The position numbers and the translations under genes are program-made. Shown here in pieces: positions 37,021-46,659 of a stretch of DNA of 64,000 nt. The notes under the pieces were generated by a model. The model saw nothing but the letters and a program-made list of their open reading frames with translations, was not told the origin of the DNA and did not search any database. Location of the stretch: positions 1 through 64,000 of the forward strand of contig CALMRI010000045.1 in assembly GCA_937776645.1 (NCBI GenBank), in the 5' to 3' direction. This DNA is from an uncultured Alphaproteobacteria bacterium (GTDB lineage: Bacteria > Pseudomonadota > Alphaproteobacteria > Thalassobaculales > Thalassobaculaceae). Position 1 is the stretch's first letter; every line of letters begins with the position of its first letter.

Positions 37021-38568
37021 ATGGCAGGACTTCAGGATAAAGGCGCGGGCGGACCAGCGATCCGACTGAACGCGGCGGACAATGTCGCGGTGGCGTTGAA
37101 GGAAATCGCCACCGGCACGACGATCCCGGGCAGCAATGTGGTGACCCGCGAAATCGTACCGCCGGGCTATAAGCTGGCGATGCACGACATCTCCCAAGGT
37201 GAGCCGATCCTGAAATACAACGTGACCGTTGGTTTTGCCAAATCGGACCTGATGGCCGGCACCATGCTGCACAATCACAATGTGGAGTTTCGCGAGTTTC
37301 AGCGCGACTATCGCTATGCTGAGGATTTCAAACCCGTCGACATTCTGCCCGAGGCACAACGCGCTAGCTTCCAGGGATACATGCGCGCCGATGGCCGCGC
37401 CGGCACCCGCAACTTCGTCGCCATCGTCTCGACAGTAAATTGCTCGGCCACCGTGGTCCATGCCATCGCCGACTATTTCACCAAGGATCGTCTGGCCAAA
37501 TACCCGAATGTCGATGGCGTTGCCGCCTTCAGCCATCATACCGGCTGCGGCATGGAGATGACCGGCGAGCCGATGGACCTGCTGCATCGCACCCTGGCCG
37601 GCTACATCCGCCATCCGAACGTCGCCGCCAGTCTGGTGGTCGGACTGGGTTGTGAGCGCTGTCAGATCGGAGGGCTGTTCCAGACCCAAAACCTGGAACC
37701 GAACAAGACGCTCCGCACTCTGGTGATGCAGGAGACCGGGGGCACCAGACAGACCATCGCCCGCGGCATCGCCATCGTCGAAGAGCTGCTGGAGCAGGCC
37801 AACACCGCCACCCGCGAGACGGTTTCGGCGAGCCATATCATGGTCGGCCTGCAATGCGGCGGCTCGGACGGTTTTTCCTCGATCACCGCCAACCCGGCGC
37901 TTGGCAAGGCTGTCGACATTCTGGCCCGCCATGGCGGCACCGGCGTGCTGTCGGAAACCCCGGAGATCTACGGCGTCGAACACACCCTGACGGCGCGCGC
38001 CGCGACGGTCGAGATCGGCGAGAAGCTGATTGAGCGGATTCGCTGGTGGAAGGATGAATACGCGGTCGGCCGGGACGTGCAGATCAATGGCGTTATCAGC
38101 CCCGGCAACCAGCATGGCGGCCTCGCCAATATCCTGGAAAAGTCGCTGGGTTCGGCGATGAAGGGCGGCACCGGACCGTTGATGGAGGTCTTCAAATACG
38201 CCGAGCCGGTGACCACCAACGGCTTTGTGTTCATGGATACGCCGGGCTTCGATCCGGTTTCCGCGACCGGGCAGATCGCCGGCGGCGCCAATATGGTGGC
38301 CTTCACCACCGGTCGAGGCTCGTGCTTCGGTGCCAAGCCGAGCCCGTCGATCAAGCTCGCCACCAACACCGCGATGTTTAAGCGCATGGAAGAGGACATG
38401 GACATCAATTGCGGCGCCATCCTCGATGGCGAGGTGGATATGGAGGAAATGGGCCAGCGGATTTTCGAGTATTTCCTCTACGTCGCCTCCGGCGGTGAGA
38501 CTAAGAGCGAAATGCTCGACCTCGGCCGGCATGAATTCGTTCCCTGGAACATCGGCATCACAGGCTGA
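37021..38568 (+). CDS. UxaA-family altronate/galactarate-type dehydratase
   Basis: A 515-residue enzyme with both parts of the UxaA family. The N-terminal SAF domain (residues about 10-105) carries LAMHDISQGEPILKYN. The larger catalytic part carries GYMRADGRAGTRNFVAIV, HHTGCGM, GLGCERCQIGG, LQCGGSDGFSSI and TTGRGSCFGAKPSPSIKLATN. The Cys and His residues that bind iron in this family are present. Known members dehydrate altronate or galactarate; this one could use another aldonate. The long open frame on the opposite strand (36940-38808) is a shadow of this GC-rich gene. Confidence 0.9.
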   Translation: MAGLQDKGAGGPAIRLNAADNVAVALKEIATGTTIPGSNVVTREIVPPGYKLAMHDISQGEPILKYNVTVGFAKSDLMAGTMLHNHNVEFREFQRDYRYAEDFKPVDILPEAQRASFQGYMRADGRAGTRNFVAIVSTVNCSATVVHAIADYFTKDRLAKYPNVDGVAAFSHHTGCGMEMTGEPMDLLHRTLAGYIRHPNVAASLVVGLGCERCQIGGLFQTQNLEPNKTLRTLVMQETGGTRQTIARGIAIVEELLEQANTATRETVSASHIMVGLQCGGSDGFSSITANPALGKAVDILARHGGTGVLSETPEIYGVEHTLTARAATVEIGEKLIERIRWWKDEYAVGRDVQINGVISPGNQHGGLANILEKSLGSAMKGGTGPLMEVFKYAEPVTTNGFVFMDTPGFDPVSATGQIAGGANMVAFTTGRGSCFGAKPSPSIKLATNTAMFKRMEEDMDINCGAILDGEVDMEEMGQRIFEYFLYVASGGETKSEMLDLGRHEFVPWNIGITG

Positions 38569-38607
38569 CACACGCCGCAAGATTAGCGACATAGACGGAG
38601 CATAGGC

Positions 38608-39024
38608 ATGGCACTTGCGGTCGTTGGCGCCGGGTTCAGGCGGACCGGAACCAACTCGCTCAAAGTCGCGCTCGAAATGCTGACTCTCGGACCGTGCCAC
38701 CACATGTTCGAGGTGCTCAACGACCTCGAGCAACTCCCATTCTGGCAGGCTGACCGCGCAACGGATGAAGCTGCCGCGGGAGCGTGGTCGACCCACACAG
38801 TGTTTCACCAGCCTATTTTTACGCGGTCCGACCGTGGATTGGCCTTCAGTCGCGGTATTGGCGAGGTTGCGATGGCGACGATCGCTCCGGAACGCTTGCT
38901 GACCTACGACGTCGCCGAGGGGTGGCAGCCGTTATGCCAATTTCTAGGAGTGCCGGTTCCCAAGGACGCTTTTCCACGCACCAACTCGACGGCGGAGTTT
39001 CAGACCCGGGTAATCGCGCGATAG
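38608..39024 (+). pseudogene. Sulfotransferase-family protein with internal deletion
   Basis: The 138-residue frame starts with the PAPS-binding loop of the family (VVGAGFRRTGTNSLKVALE) and LGPCHHMFEVLND. It ends with the family C-terminus PERLLTYDVAEGWQPLCQFLGVPVP and FPRTNSTAEFQ. Normal members are roughly 200-230 residues. The central stretch containing the 3'-phosphate-binding Arg/Ser motif (VR...W) is missing, and the residues between about 55 and 90 do not fit. It has a start and ribosome site (CGGAG), so a shortened protein might be made, but sulfo transfer is unlikely. It lies between uxaA-like and oxygenase genes. Confidence 0.6.
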
Positions 39025-39081
39025 ACAACCGGCCACGCAGCCGACAGAATATTGCGCCGAATAAAACTGTGAGTCGATCCG

Positions 39082-40396
39082 ATGACCCTCGCCACGCCTA
39101 CGGAAACCGCGTCTGAAAATACCCGAGCTGAGAACGTCCGGACCGATAAGGTCAAGGTCCTACCGTTCGACTGGCCCGAGGAGGGCGTGACCCGCATTCC
39201 CTTTCAGATTTTCTCCGATCCGGCGGTCTACAAGCTGGAGCAGGAGCGGATCTTTCGCGGACCGGTCTGGCACTTTTTATGTCTTGAGTTAGACCTGAAG
39301 GAGCCCGGTGACTATCGCACCAGCTTCATCGGCGACACACCAATCATCGCGGTCAAGGATCGCGACGGCGAGATCAATGCGATGGTCAACCGCTGTGCCC
39401 ATAAGGGTGCGCTGGTTTGCCATAAGGAGCGCGGTAACGCCAAGGCGCTGTCCTGTGTCTATCATTCCTGGACCTATGATCTGAGCGGCCAGTTGATGGG
39501 GTTGGCGTTCCGTGACGGGTTGCGCGGCAAGGGCGGGATGCCCGATGACTTCAGCGTCAAGGACCACCGCCTGCAACCGGTGCGCAGTGCGGTTTTCGCC
39601 GGCATGGTGTTCGGTACCTTCTCGGACGAAACCCCGGATGTGGAAAGCTTTTTCGGCTCCGAGATGTGCAAGATCCTGCGCCGCAACTTTCTCCCGACCC
39701 CTGAAGCTGCTCGGCTATCACAGCCAGATCATCCACAACAATTGGAAGCTCTACGCCGAGAATGTGCGGGACAGCTATCACGCGACCCTACTGCACACCT
39801 TCTACACAACCTTCAAGATCAATCGTCTCGACATGGATGGCGGCATCCGGATCACCGATGCCGCGCAGCCCTGGCACCATCTTTCTTTCGCCAAACGCGC
39901 CACGCTTGACGCGGCCGAGGAGTACAAGGCGGCCGAGGTCCATTCCGCGAGCTACGAAACCCGCCTGAACGGCCCTGAATTGCTGGAGGCCTGGAACGAG
40001 TTCGACGATGGCATCACCCATTCGATCCAAGCGCTGTTTCCGACCCTGGCGATCCAGTTCACCTTGAACTCCCTGGCGGTGCGCTGGTTCACCCCGCGCG
40101 GCGTCGATAAGACCGAGCTGTTCTGGATGTATATCGGCTACGAGGATGACGACGAGGCCGAGGAGCGGATGCGGATCATGCAGTCCAATCTCACCGGCGC
40201 CGCTGGTCTAGTCAGTCTTGAGGATGGCTGCATCAACGAGTTCGTCCAGCGCGGCACCAAAGGCAGCGGGCAAAGCGCCAGCGCCTTCATGGAAATGGGC
40301 GGCAAGACCGTCGAGTCCAGCGAAGCCTCGCGCGCCACCGAAGTCGCGATCCGCGGCTTCTGGAAAGGCTATCGGGAGATCATGGGATTTGCCTGA
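39082..40396 (+). CDS. Aromatic-ring-hydroxylating dioxygenase alpha subunit, one-base frameshift
   Basis: The first frame encodes an N-terminal region and a Rieske domain with Cys105, His107, Cys125 and His128 (CAHKG and CVYHSW). Near 39695-39705, in CTCCCGACCCC, one extra base shifts the frame. The correct continuation is RPLKLLGYHSQIIHNNWKL, then NVRDSYHATLLH, which holds the mononuclear iron ligands D-x-x-H-x4-H, and runs to 40396. Without the extra base the protein has 437 residues, standard for these oxygenases. It would add both oxygen atoms to an aromatic ring. The beta subunit follows 10 bases later. Both parts are well conserved, so this is a recent mutation or a sequence error. Confidence 0.88.
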
Positions 40397-40406
40397 GGAC
40401 CAGACG

Positions 40407-40917
40407 ATGACGACAAAGACGGCGGCAAAGCGCGACGTCCCGGTGCTCGACCCAGATCTGCGGGCCCGGGTGGCCGACTTTCTGGCTGACTACGCCCATG
40501 CCATCGACGACGACCGGCTGGAGGAATGGCCAGGATATTTCACCGCCGACGCGCTCTATCACATCACCACCCGGGAGAGCGATGCGGCGGGCTTGCCGAT
40601 CGGCATCATGCACTGCCGAGGCCGCGGCATGCTGGAGGATCGGATCAAGGCGCTTCGCACCGCCAATATCTTCGAGCCACACAGTTATTGCCACATCCTG
40701 GGGGCGACCCGACTTGTCGACCAGGGCGCCAGCGTGCTCTCAGCTCGGACCAATTTCACCGTCACCCGGACGATGCAGGACGGCGGAACGGACGCTCTTC
40801 GCCATCGGCAAATATCTCGACGAGATCGTGGTCGACGGCGAGAGCTTGGCGCTCCGTTCGCGGCGGGTGGTGCTGGAGTCTCGGCGGATTGACGTGTTGT
40901 TGGTAATTCCGCTTTGA
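40407..40917 (+). CDS. Aromatic-ring-hydroxylating dioxygenase beta subunit, one-base frameshift
   Basis: A structural subunit of the SnoaL/NTF2-like fold. It starts MTTKTAAKRDVPVLD and has ADYAHAIDDDRLEEWPGYF and EPHSYCHILGATRL, both typical. Near 40785-40795 (GGCGGAACGG) an extra base throws the frame off; the correct continuation is ERTLFAIGKYLDEIVV and RRIDVLLVIPL, ending at 40917. The corrected protein is 169 residues, the normal size. It belongs with the alpha subunit immediately upstream, and the two should form an alpha3-beta3 oxygenase. Confidence 0.85.
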
Positions 40918-40987
40918 AAGGCCACATACTGGGCGCCCGCGCCCTCCCGCGCTGGAATATCCGCCCATTGCCTTGTGGAGCCCTACC

Positions 40988-43391
40988 ATGGCCATCGATC
41001 CACTTCCCGTCTCGGCGCTGTACCGTCCGACGGATCTGAAGGCGCTGAAGTTCAAAACCACTCGCGAACTGGACGATGTCGACACCCTGATCGGCCAAGA
41101 CCGGGCGCTGGAAGCGGTGCGCTTCGGCGCTCGGATGCGGGCGCGTGGCTACAACATCTTCGTGATCGGCCCGAAAGGGTCGGGCAAACACATGGCTGTG
41201 CGCACCTATCTGACGCAGCGGGCGAGCGATCTTCCGCAACCGGATGACTGGGTCTATGTCACCAATTTTGCCGATGTGAACAAGCCAAAAGCACTGCGAT
41301 TGCGAACCGGCGGGGGCCGGGAACTACGCCAGCGAATGGCGCGGCTTGTCGGCAATATGAAGGATAGCCGCCCGGACGGCTTTCGAGGGTGAAGAGTACC
41401 GCCAGGCACAGGAAGGTTTGGAGAAAAGTTTCGCCGAGCGCGGCGAGCGGGTGATGATGGAAGTGGCGAAAGAGGCCGATAAACGCGGCCTCCTGCTGAT
41501 CCGCTCGCCCCAGGGGATGGCGATCACACCACGGCTTGATGGCAAGCAGATGCCACAGGAACATTTCGAGACCCTGCCCGAGGCGGTGCGTGAAAAGAAC
41601 GTTGAGATGATCAAGGAAGTTCAGGAACTGCTCGGCGCGGCCTTGCACTCGGCGCCAGCCCTGGAGCGTGAGCGTCAGAGAGCGCTGCGGCAATTGAACC
41701 GTCGTTTCGCCCAAGTGCTGGTCGAGACGGAAATCGGCGAGCTGCGAACGGGGTGGACAATCGATCCGGTAGTTGATTCTTGGTTACTCACCGCCCATGA
41801 CGATCTGGTCGAAAACATCCGTCTGTTTGTCAAGGGGGAGGCTCCCTCGCCCGGCATGACCTCCCAGGAAAGCGCCAACCCGATTGATCCGCTGAAAAGA
41901 TATGCGATCAACCTGATGGTCGGCGAGGCGCATGATGGCAGTGCTCCGGTGATCATCGAGGATCATCCGAGCCTGGGGCGCCTGGTCGGTCGGATCGGGC
42001 ATCGGGCGCATATGGGCGCCATGTTGACCGATTTCACGATGATCGAGCCGGGGGCGTTGCACCGGGCCAATGGCGGATATCTATTGATCGACGCCCAAAA
42101 GTTGCTGACCCAGCCGCATTCCTGGGAAGAGCTGAAGCGCGCCTTCTACGCCGACCAGATCGCCATCGAGGGACCTTGGGAGACGGTGGGCACCACTTTT
42201 ACGGTCTCGATGCAGCCACAGCCGATACCGCTGTCGGTCAAGGTCGTGCTGTTTGGGGATCTTGGGTTTTTTATGACGCTTTCGGCGATGGATCCGGATT
42301 TCGGGGATTTGTTCAAGGTGGTGGCGGATTTCGACGAGGTGATGGAGCGCGACGAAGAGCACGATGCGCTCTATGCCAAGATGATCGCCACCGTACAGCG
42401 GCGTGGCGAACTGCGGCCCTTCGACCGGGCGGCGGTGGAGCGGGTGATAGAGCATTGCTCGCGCGTGGTCGCCGACGCCGAACGGTTGACGACCCGGGTT
42501 GGGATCATCGCCGATGTGCTGCGCGAGGCCGACTACATGGGCCGCGACAAGAACCATAAGGTCATCAGAGCCCAAGATGTCGAAGACGCGTTGATGGCCC
42601 GGCGCCATCGTTTCGACCGGATCGAGCGGCGCTCGCGCGAGCAAATCCTGCGCGAGACCATGCTGATCGATACCGAGGGCGGCGTGGTCGGGCAGGTCAA
42701 CGGCTTGAGCGTCATGCAAATCGGCTCGACTTCGTTCGGCAAGCCGACGCGGATCACCGCGCGCGTACGCATGGGCAGCGGTAAGTTCGTCGATATCGAA
42801 CGCGAGGTCGAGCTGGCCGGGCCGCTGCACTCCAAGGGTATGCTAATCCTGCAGGGCTATCTCGCCGCCAACTACGCCAAGGATGTGCCGGTCTCGCTGC
42901 AGGCCAGCATTGTCTTCGAGCAATCCTATGGTGGTGTCGATGGTGACAGCGCCTCGTCGACCGAGCTCTATGCCCTACTCTCGGCGCTGTCGGAATTGCC
43001 TATCAATCAGGGGATCGCGGTCACCGGGTCGGTCAACCAGATGGGCCAGGTGCAGGCGATCGGCGGCGTCAACGAGAAGATCGAGGGGTTCTTCGATATC
43101 TGCCGGGCACGCGGGCTGACCGGCTCGCAAGGCGTAATGGTTCCGGCCGCCAATGCCCGCAATCTGATGCTGAAGTCAGAGGTGCGTGTAGCGGTGAAGG
43201 CCGGAAAATTCCGAATCTGGACCGTCTCGACGATCGCCGAGGGTATCGAAGTCCTGTTCGGCGTGACGGCCGGTGAGCGCGACGCCAATGGCGCCTTTCC
43301 TGAGGGGACGGTCAACCGCCTCGCCGAGGAACGCCTAATCGCCTTCGCCGAGGCCCGGCGACGGTTCGGGCGGCCCGGTGAGGCCACCTGA
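40988..43391 (+). CDS. Lon-like ATP-dependent protease, one-base frameshift
   Basis: About 800 residues after correcting one base. The N-terminal frame has the Walker A loop GPKGSGKH at residues 61-68 and stops at about 41392. The frame that follows begins AFEGEEYRQAQEGLEKSF, so the break lies around 41360-41390. A long coiled region comes next, then the AAA core (GALHRANGGYLLIDAQKLL is the Walker B neighbourhood) and a Lon protease domain with the Ser of GDSASSTELY and the Lys of VNEKIEGFF as the catalytic dyad. This is the stand-alone Lon-related group found in many proteobacteria, distinct from LonA. Role is probably degradation of damaged proteins; substrates are unknown. Confidence 0.87.
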
Positions 43392-43410
43392 TCGCAAATG
43401 GCGTTGCCCT

Positions 43411-44169
43411 TTACCCCCGGCCGATAAACGGCATGTTGGTCGCCATCACGGTAACGAACTGGGCATTCGCCTCGGGTGGCAGGCCGGCCATATAGGCGAC
43501 GGTCTTGCCGACATTGGAAACATCCATCACCGGCTCGATCTGAGTTGAGCCATCGGCTTGAGGCACGCCCTTGGTCATCCGGGCAGCCATTTCCGTCAAC
43601 GCGTTGCCAATATCAATCTGACCACAGGCAATGCCATATTTACGCCCGTCCAACGAGGTAGAGCGCGTGAGGCCGGTGACCGCGTGCTTGGTGGCGGTGT
43701 AGGGCGCCGAGTTGGGCCGCGGCACATGCGCCGAGATCGAGCCGTTATTGATGATCCGGCCGCCCTGGGGCGTTTGATCCTTCATGATCCGGAACGCCTC
43801 CTGGGTACACAGGAAGACGCCGGTTAGGTTGACGTTCACCACCCCGGTCCATTGCTCGAAGGTAAGATCCTCAAGAGCGATCCCCGGCGCGTTGGTGCCG
43901 GCATTGTTGAACAACAGGTCAAGCCGTCCATGGGTATCCTTCACCTTGGCGAACAATGCCCTGACCGATGCCGGATCGGCCGCGTCGGTCGGGATCGCTT
44001 CGGCGGCGCCACCGGCAGTCTGGATTTTCTTAACCGTTTCATCCAGCGGCTCCGGCCGGCGACCAGCCAGGACCATGGTCCAGCCTTCGCTCGACAACGC
44101 CAGTGCCGCCGCTTTTCCAACACCGGTTCCAGCTCCGGTGATAATCGCGATCTTTCCCTGCCCGTTCAT
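43411..44169 (-). CDS. Short-chain dehydrogenase/reductase
   Basis: A 252-residue classical [11 protein letters not shown] at 11-18 for nucleotide binding, [33 protein letters not shown] with the Ser-Tyr-Lys catalytic set. The start at 44169 follows GGAGCC. It is followed upstream on the same strand by a second SDR. Both may work on the product of the neighbouring oxygenases, such as a cis-diol or a keto acid, though no direct evidence links them. Confidence 0.88.
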   Translation of the reverse strand: MNGQGKIAIITGAGTGVGKAAALALSSEGWTMVLAGRRPEPLDETVKKIQTAGGAAEAIPTDAADPASVRALFAKVKDTHGRLDLLFNNAGTNAPGIALEDLTFEQWTGVVNVNLTGVFLCTQEAFRIMKDQTPQGGRIINNGSISAHVPRPNSAPYTATKHAVTGLTRSTSLDGRKYGIACGQIDIGNALTEMAARMTKGVPQADGSTQIEPVMDVSNVGKTVAYMAGLPPEANAQFVTVMATNMPFIGRG

Positions 44170-44324
44170 GCCGTGGCTCCCTGTCTGTTTCACGTAATTG
44201 ATATATTTGTTTCTGGCTTACCGCGCTTCCCCAGCACGCAACCGCTCACCAGGCCACTTGTCCAAACCCGGGCCTTGGGCGAGCGGATAGGCTCTCTTTT
44301 TTTGATTATAGTGCCTATCCACGG

Positions 44325-45089
44325 TCAACCGGAGATCGAAAAGCCGCCATCAACCGGTATTGAGACGCCGGTAACATAATCCGAAGCCGATCCCGCCAGG
44401 AACACCGCTACCCCGGCATGATCCTGCGGCGTCCCCCAGCGACCAGCCGGCATCCGCGCCAGCTGGCGCTCATACAGGCCATCGATCTGTTCGCGGGCCC
44501 GCTGGGTCAACTCTGTGTCAATCCATCCCGGAAGAACGGCATTAACCTGAATATTGTCGGCGGCCCAGGCGGCGGCCAGTGATTTGGTCATCTGGACGAT
44601 CCCACCCTTGCTGGCGGCATAAGCAGCGACGAAGGGTGCGCCGAAAACAGAGTACATCGAGCCGATATTGATGATCTTGCCACCGCCGGCCCGCTGCATC
44701 GCCGGATAGGCCGCCTGGCTGAACAGGAAGGCGCTGGTCAGATTGGTCTCCAACACCCAGCGCCAGTCTTCCGGGCTGAATTCCTCCGGTCGCTTGCGGA
44801 TATTGCTGCCGGCGTTATTGACCAGGATGTCGAGGCGACCGAACCGGTCCTCGGCGGCGGCGGCCATGTCGGCTCCGGCGCCGGCTTCGGTCACATCCAT
44901 GGCGAAGGCCTCGGCCTTAACGCCGAGGCCCCGTAGTTTTTCGACGGCGTCGGCGTTTTTCGTCTCGTTACGCCCGACCACCAGGATCGAGGCCCCGGCC
45001 CCCGCCATACCCTCGGCCATGCCAAGGCCAATGCCACCGTTGCCACCGGTTACCGCCGCGACCCGGCCACTCAAATCAAACAAGGACAT
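44325..45089 (-). CDS. Short-chain dehydrogenase/reductase
   Basis: A 254-residue SDR with TGGNGGIG at 14-21, VNNAGSNIRKRPEEF, and NIGSMYSVFGAPFVAAYAASK giving the catalytic Ser, Tyr and Lys. The C-terminal GVSIPVDGGFSISG is the usual family ending. The start at 45089 has GGGAG upstream; an alternative at 45140 is longer than the family. It resembles gluconate/2-deoxy-gluconate type dehydrogenases in general pattern, but the substrate is not predictable. It is separated from the downstream SDR by about 155 bases. Confidence 0.88.
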   Translation of the reverse strand: MSLFDLSGRVAAVTGGNGGIGLGMAEGMAGAGASILVVGRNETKNADAVEKLRGLGVKAEAFAMDVTEAGAGADMAAAAEDRFGRLDILVNNAGSNIRKRPEEFSPEDWRWVLETNLTSAFLFSQAAYPAMQRAGGGKIINIGSMYSVFGAPFVAAYAASKGGIVQMTKSLAAAWAADNIQVNAVLPGWIDTELTQRAREQIDGLYERQLARMPAGRWGTPQDHAGVAVFLAGSASDYVTGVSIPVDGGFSISG

Positions 45090-45209
45090 GCGAGAAACTC
45101 CCGAAATAAACCCGAACCGGATAATCGGCTCCTGCGCCATGGAGGAATGACATTGTTCTGCCAGCCGCTAGATTGCCAGCCAACATTACAACTTTAAAGG
45201 ACCCGGGCC

Positions 45210-45593
45210 GTGGATCTTCATCACGTTCATATTTTCGCCAGCGACATGCAACGCACCCTGGATTGGTGGGAGCGTCACCTGGGCGCCCGCGTGCTGTTCG
45301 ATGGAGACATCGCCAGCGCGCGCAATGTACTGATTGGGGTCGGTAGTGGGCGGATCAACATCTATGACCAACCTGCCAAAGGACGAGGGCGTGGTTCGGT
45401 TCATCACCTGGGGGTTCGGGTGGCCAAATTGCGGGCGGTCTGGCAGCGGCTCTCGGTCGCCGGCGTAACCTCGCCGAACGGGCTGCGCGAGCATGGCGAT
45501 TGGCGCTACGTGATGGTCGCGGCGCCGGACGATGTGCTGGTCGAATTATTCGAGTTCGATGACCCTTCGTCGCCGTTCAATATCGATGGATAA
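45210..45593 (+). CDS. VOC-family protein (glyoxalase/dioxygenase fold)
   Basis: A 127-residue vicinal-oxygen-chelate protein. It starts at a GTG (45210) with AAAGGA upstream. MDLHHVHIFASDM gives the first metal His, VHHLGVRV the second, and VLVELFEF the Glu ligand. Such proteins act as lyases, isomerases, ring-cleavage enzymes or antibiotic-binding proteins. It sits alone between an SDR and a TauD enzyme. Substrate is unknown. Confidence 0.85.
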   Translation: MDLHHVHIFASDMQRTLDWWERHLGARVLFDGDIASARNVLIGVGSGRINIYDQPAKGRGRGSVHHLGVRVAKLRAVWQRLSVAGVTSPNGLREHGDWRYVMVAAPDDVLVELFEFDDPSSPFNIDG

Positions 45594-45781
45594 AACCTGC
45601 ACATCCGCCGCGGCAGACCGAATTGGCGAGAACCTAGAGGGCGAGTCACGATAGCGTTTGCATCGGAGTCTGCATCGCTGGCGATCCCGGCCAAACCGAT
45701 CGCGCGCCGGCGGCGCTTGCCGGAACCATCGGGGCTGCGTAAAATCAGACTATTGCCACAGCCATCACGAGGTCCGGTACC

Positions 45782-46633
45782 ATGACCAGCCCCTATGAAA
45801 CAATCGAGGTTCGTCCCGTCGGCGGCGCGCTTGGCGCCGAAATCCATGGCGTCGATCTCTCCTTGGACTTGCCGGACCGGCAATTCTCCGAGATCCGCGA
45901 GGTTTTCCGAGACAACGGCGTGATCTTCTTTCGGGATCAGAAGCTGACCCCGGAACAGCACATCGCCTTTGCCGAACGCTGGGCGCCGATCAACATCAAC
46001 CGGTTCTTCACGCATGTCGAGGGCCATCCGAAGATCGCATTGGTGCTTAAAGAACCGGATCAGAAAAGAAACATCGGCGGTGGTTGGCACACCGACCATA
46101 CCTACGACATCGAACCGGCGATGGGCTCAATCCTCTACGCCCATGAAGTCCCGCAGAGCGGCGGCGATACGATGTTCGCCAGCATGTATGCGGCTTATGA
46201 GACCCTTTCCGATGGACTGAAGCAGACCTTGAACGGCCTGCGCGCGCGCCATTCCAGCCGGCATATCTTTGGCCCCGCCCGGGCGGGGCGCAAGGACGAC
46301 ACGGTCGGGCGCATCAAGAACCCGGAACTGGCAAACCAGGACGCGGTGCATCCGGTGGTGATCACCCACCCACTTTCTGGTCGCAAATCGCTCTATGTCA
46401 ATCCAAGCTTCACCTTGGGTTTCGAAGGCTGGACCGACGTCGAGTCAAAGCCGTTGCTTGATTATCTCTATGCCCATGCCAGCCAGCCGTCGTTCACCTG
46501 CCAGTTCCAGTGGCAGCCCGGCTCAATCGCCTTTTGGGACAACCGGGCGACTTGGCATCTGGCAGTAAACGATTATCAGGGGCAGCGCCGCCTGATGCAT
46601 CGGATCACCGTCGCGGGAACGGCGCTGCATTAA
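45782..46633 (+). CDS. TauD/TfdA-family 2-oxoglutarate dioxygenase
   Basis: A 283-residue Fe(II)/2-oxoglutarate oxygenase with His103-Asp105 (GWHTDHTYD), His259 (TWHLA) and Arg274 (MHRITVAG). The N-terminal GGALGAEIHGVDLS and the FFRDQKLTPEQHIAFAERW block are typical of taurine and alkylsulfatase-like members. It converges on the amidase gene with about 26 bases between. The natural substrate is not clear; it is only distantly similar to the TauD-type gene at 17.2 kb, so the two are unlikely to be recent duplicates. Confidence 0.9.
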   Translation: MTSPYETIEVRPVGGALGAEIHGVDLSLDLPDRQFSEIREVFRDNGVIFFRDQKLTPEQHIAFAERWAPININRFFTHVEGHPKIALVLKEPDQKRNIGGGWHTDHTYDIEPAMGSILYAHEVPQSGGDTMFASMYAAYETLSDGLKQTLNGLRARHSSRHIFGPARAGRKDDTVGRIKNPELANQDAVHPVVITHPLSGRKSLYVNPSFTLGFEGWTDVESKPLLDYLYAHASQPSFTCQFQWQPGSIAFWDNRATWHLAVNDYQGQRRLMHRITVAGTALH

Positions 46634-46659
46634 ACCACGATCGCGTTCGGCAATGCGCC

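Noticed and set aside
36940-38808. 622-residue open frame opposite the UxaA-type gene
   Set aside because: It is a shadow frame. The plus-strand protein shows full family motifs and a proper start.
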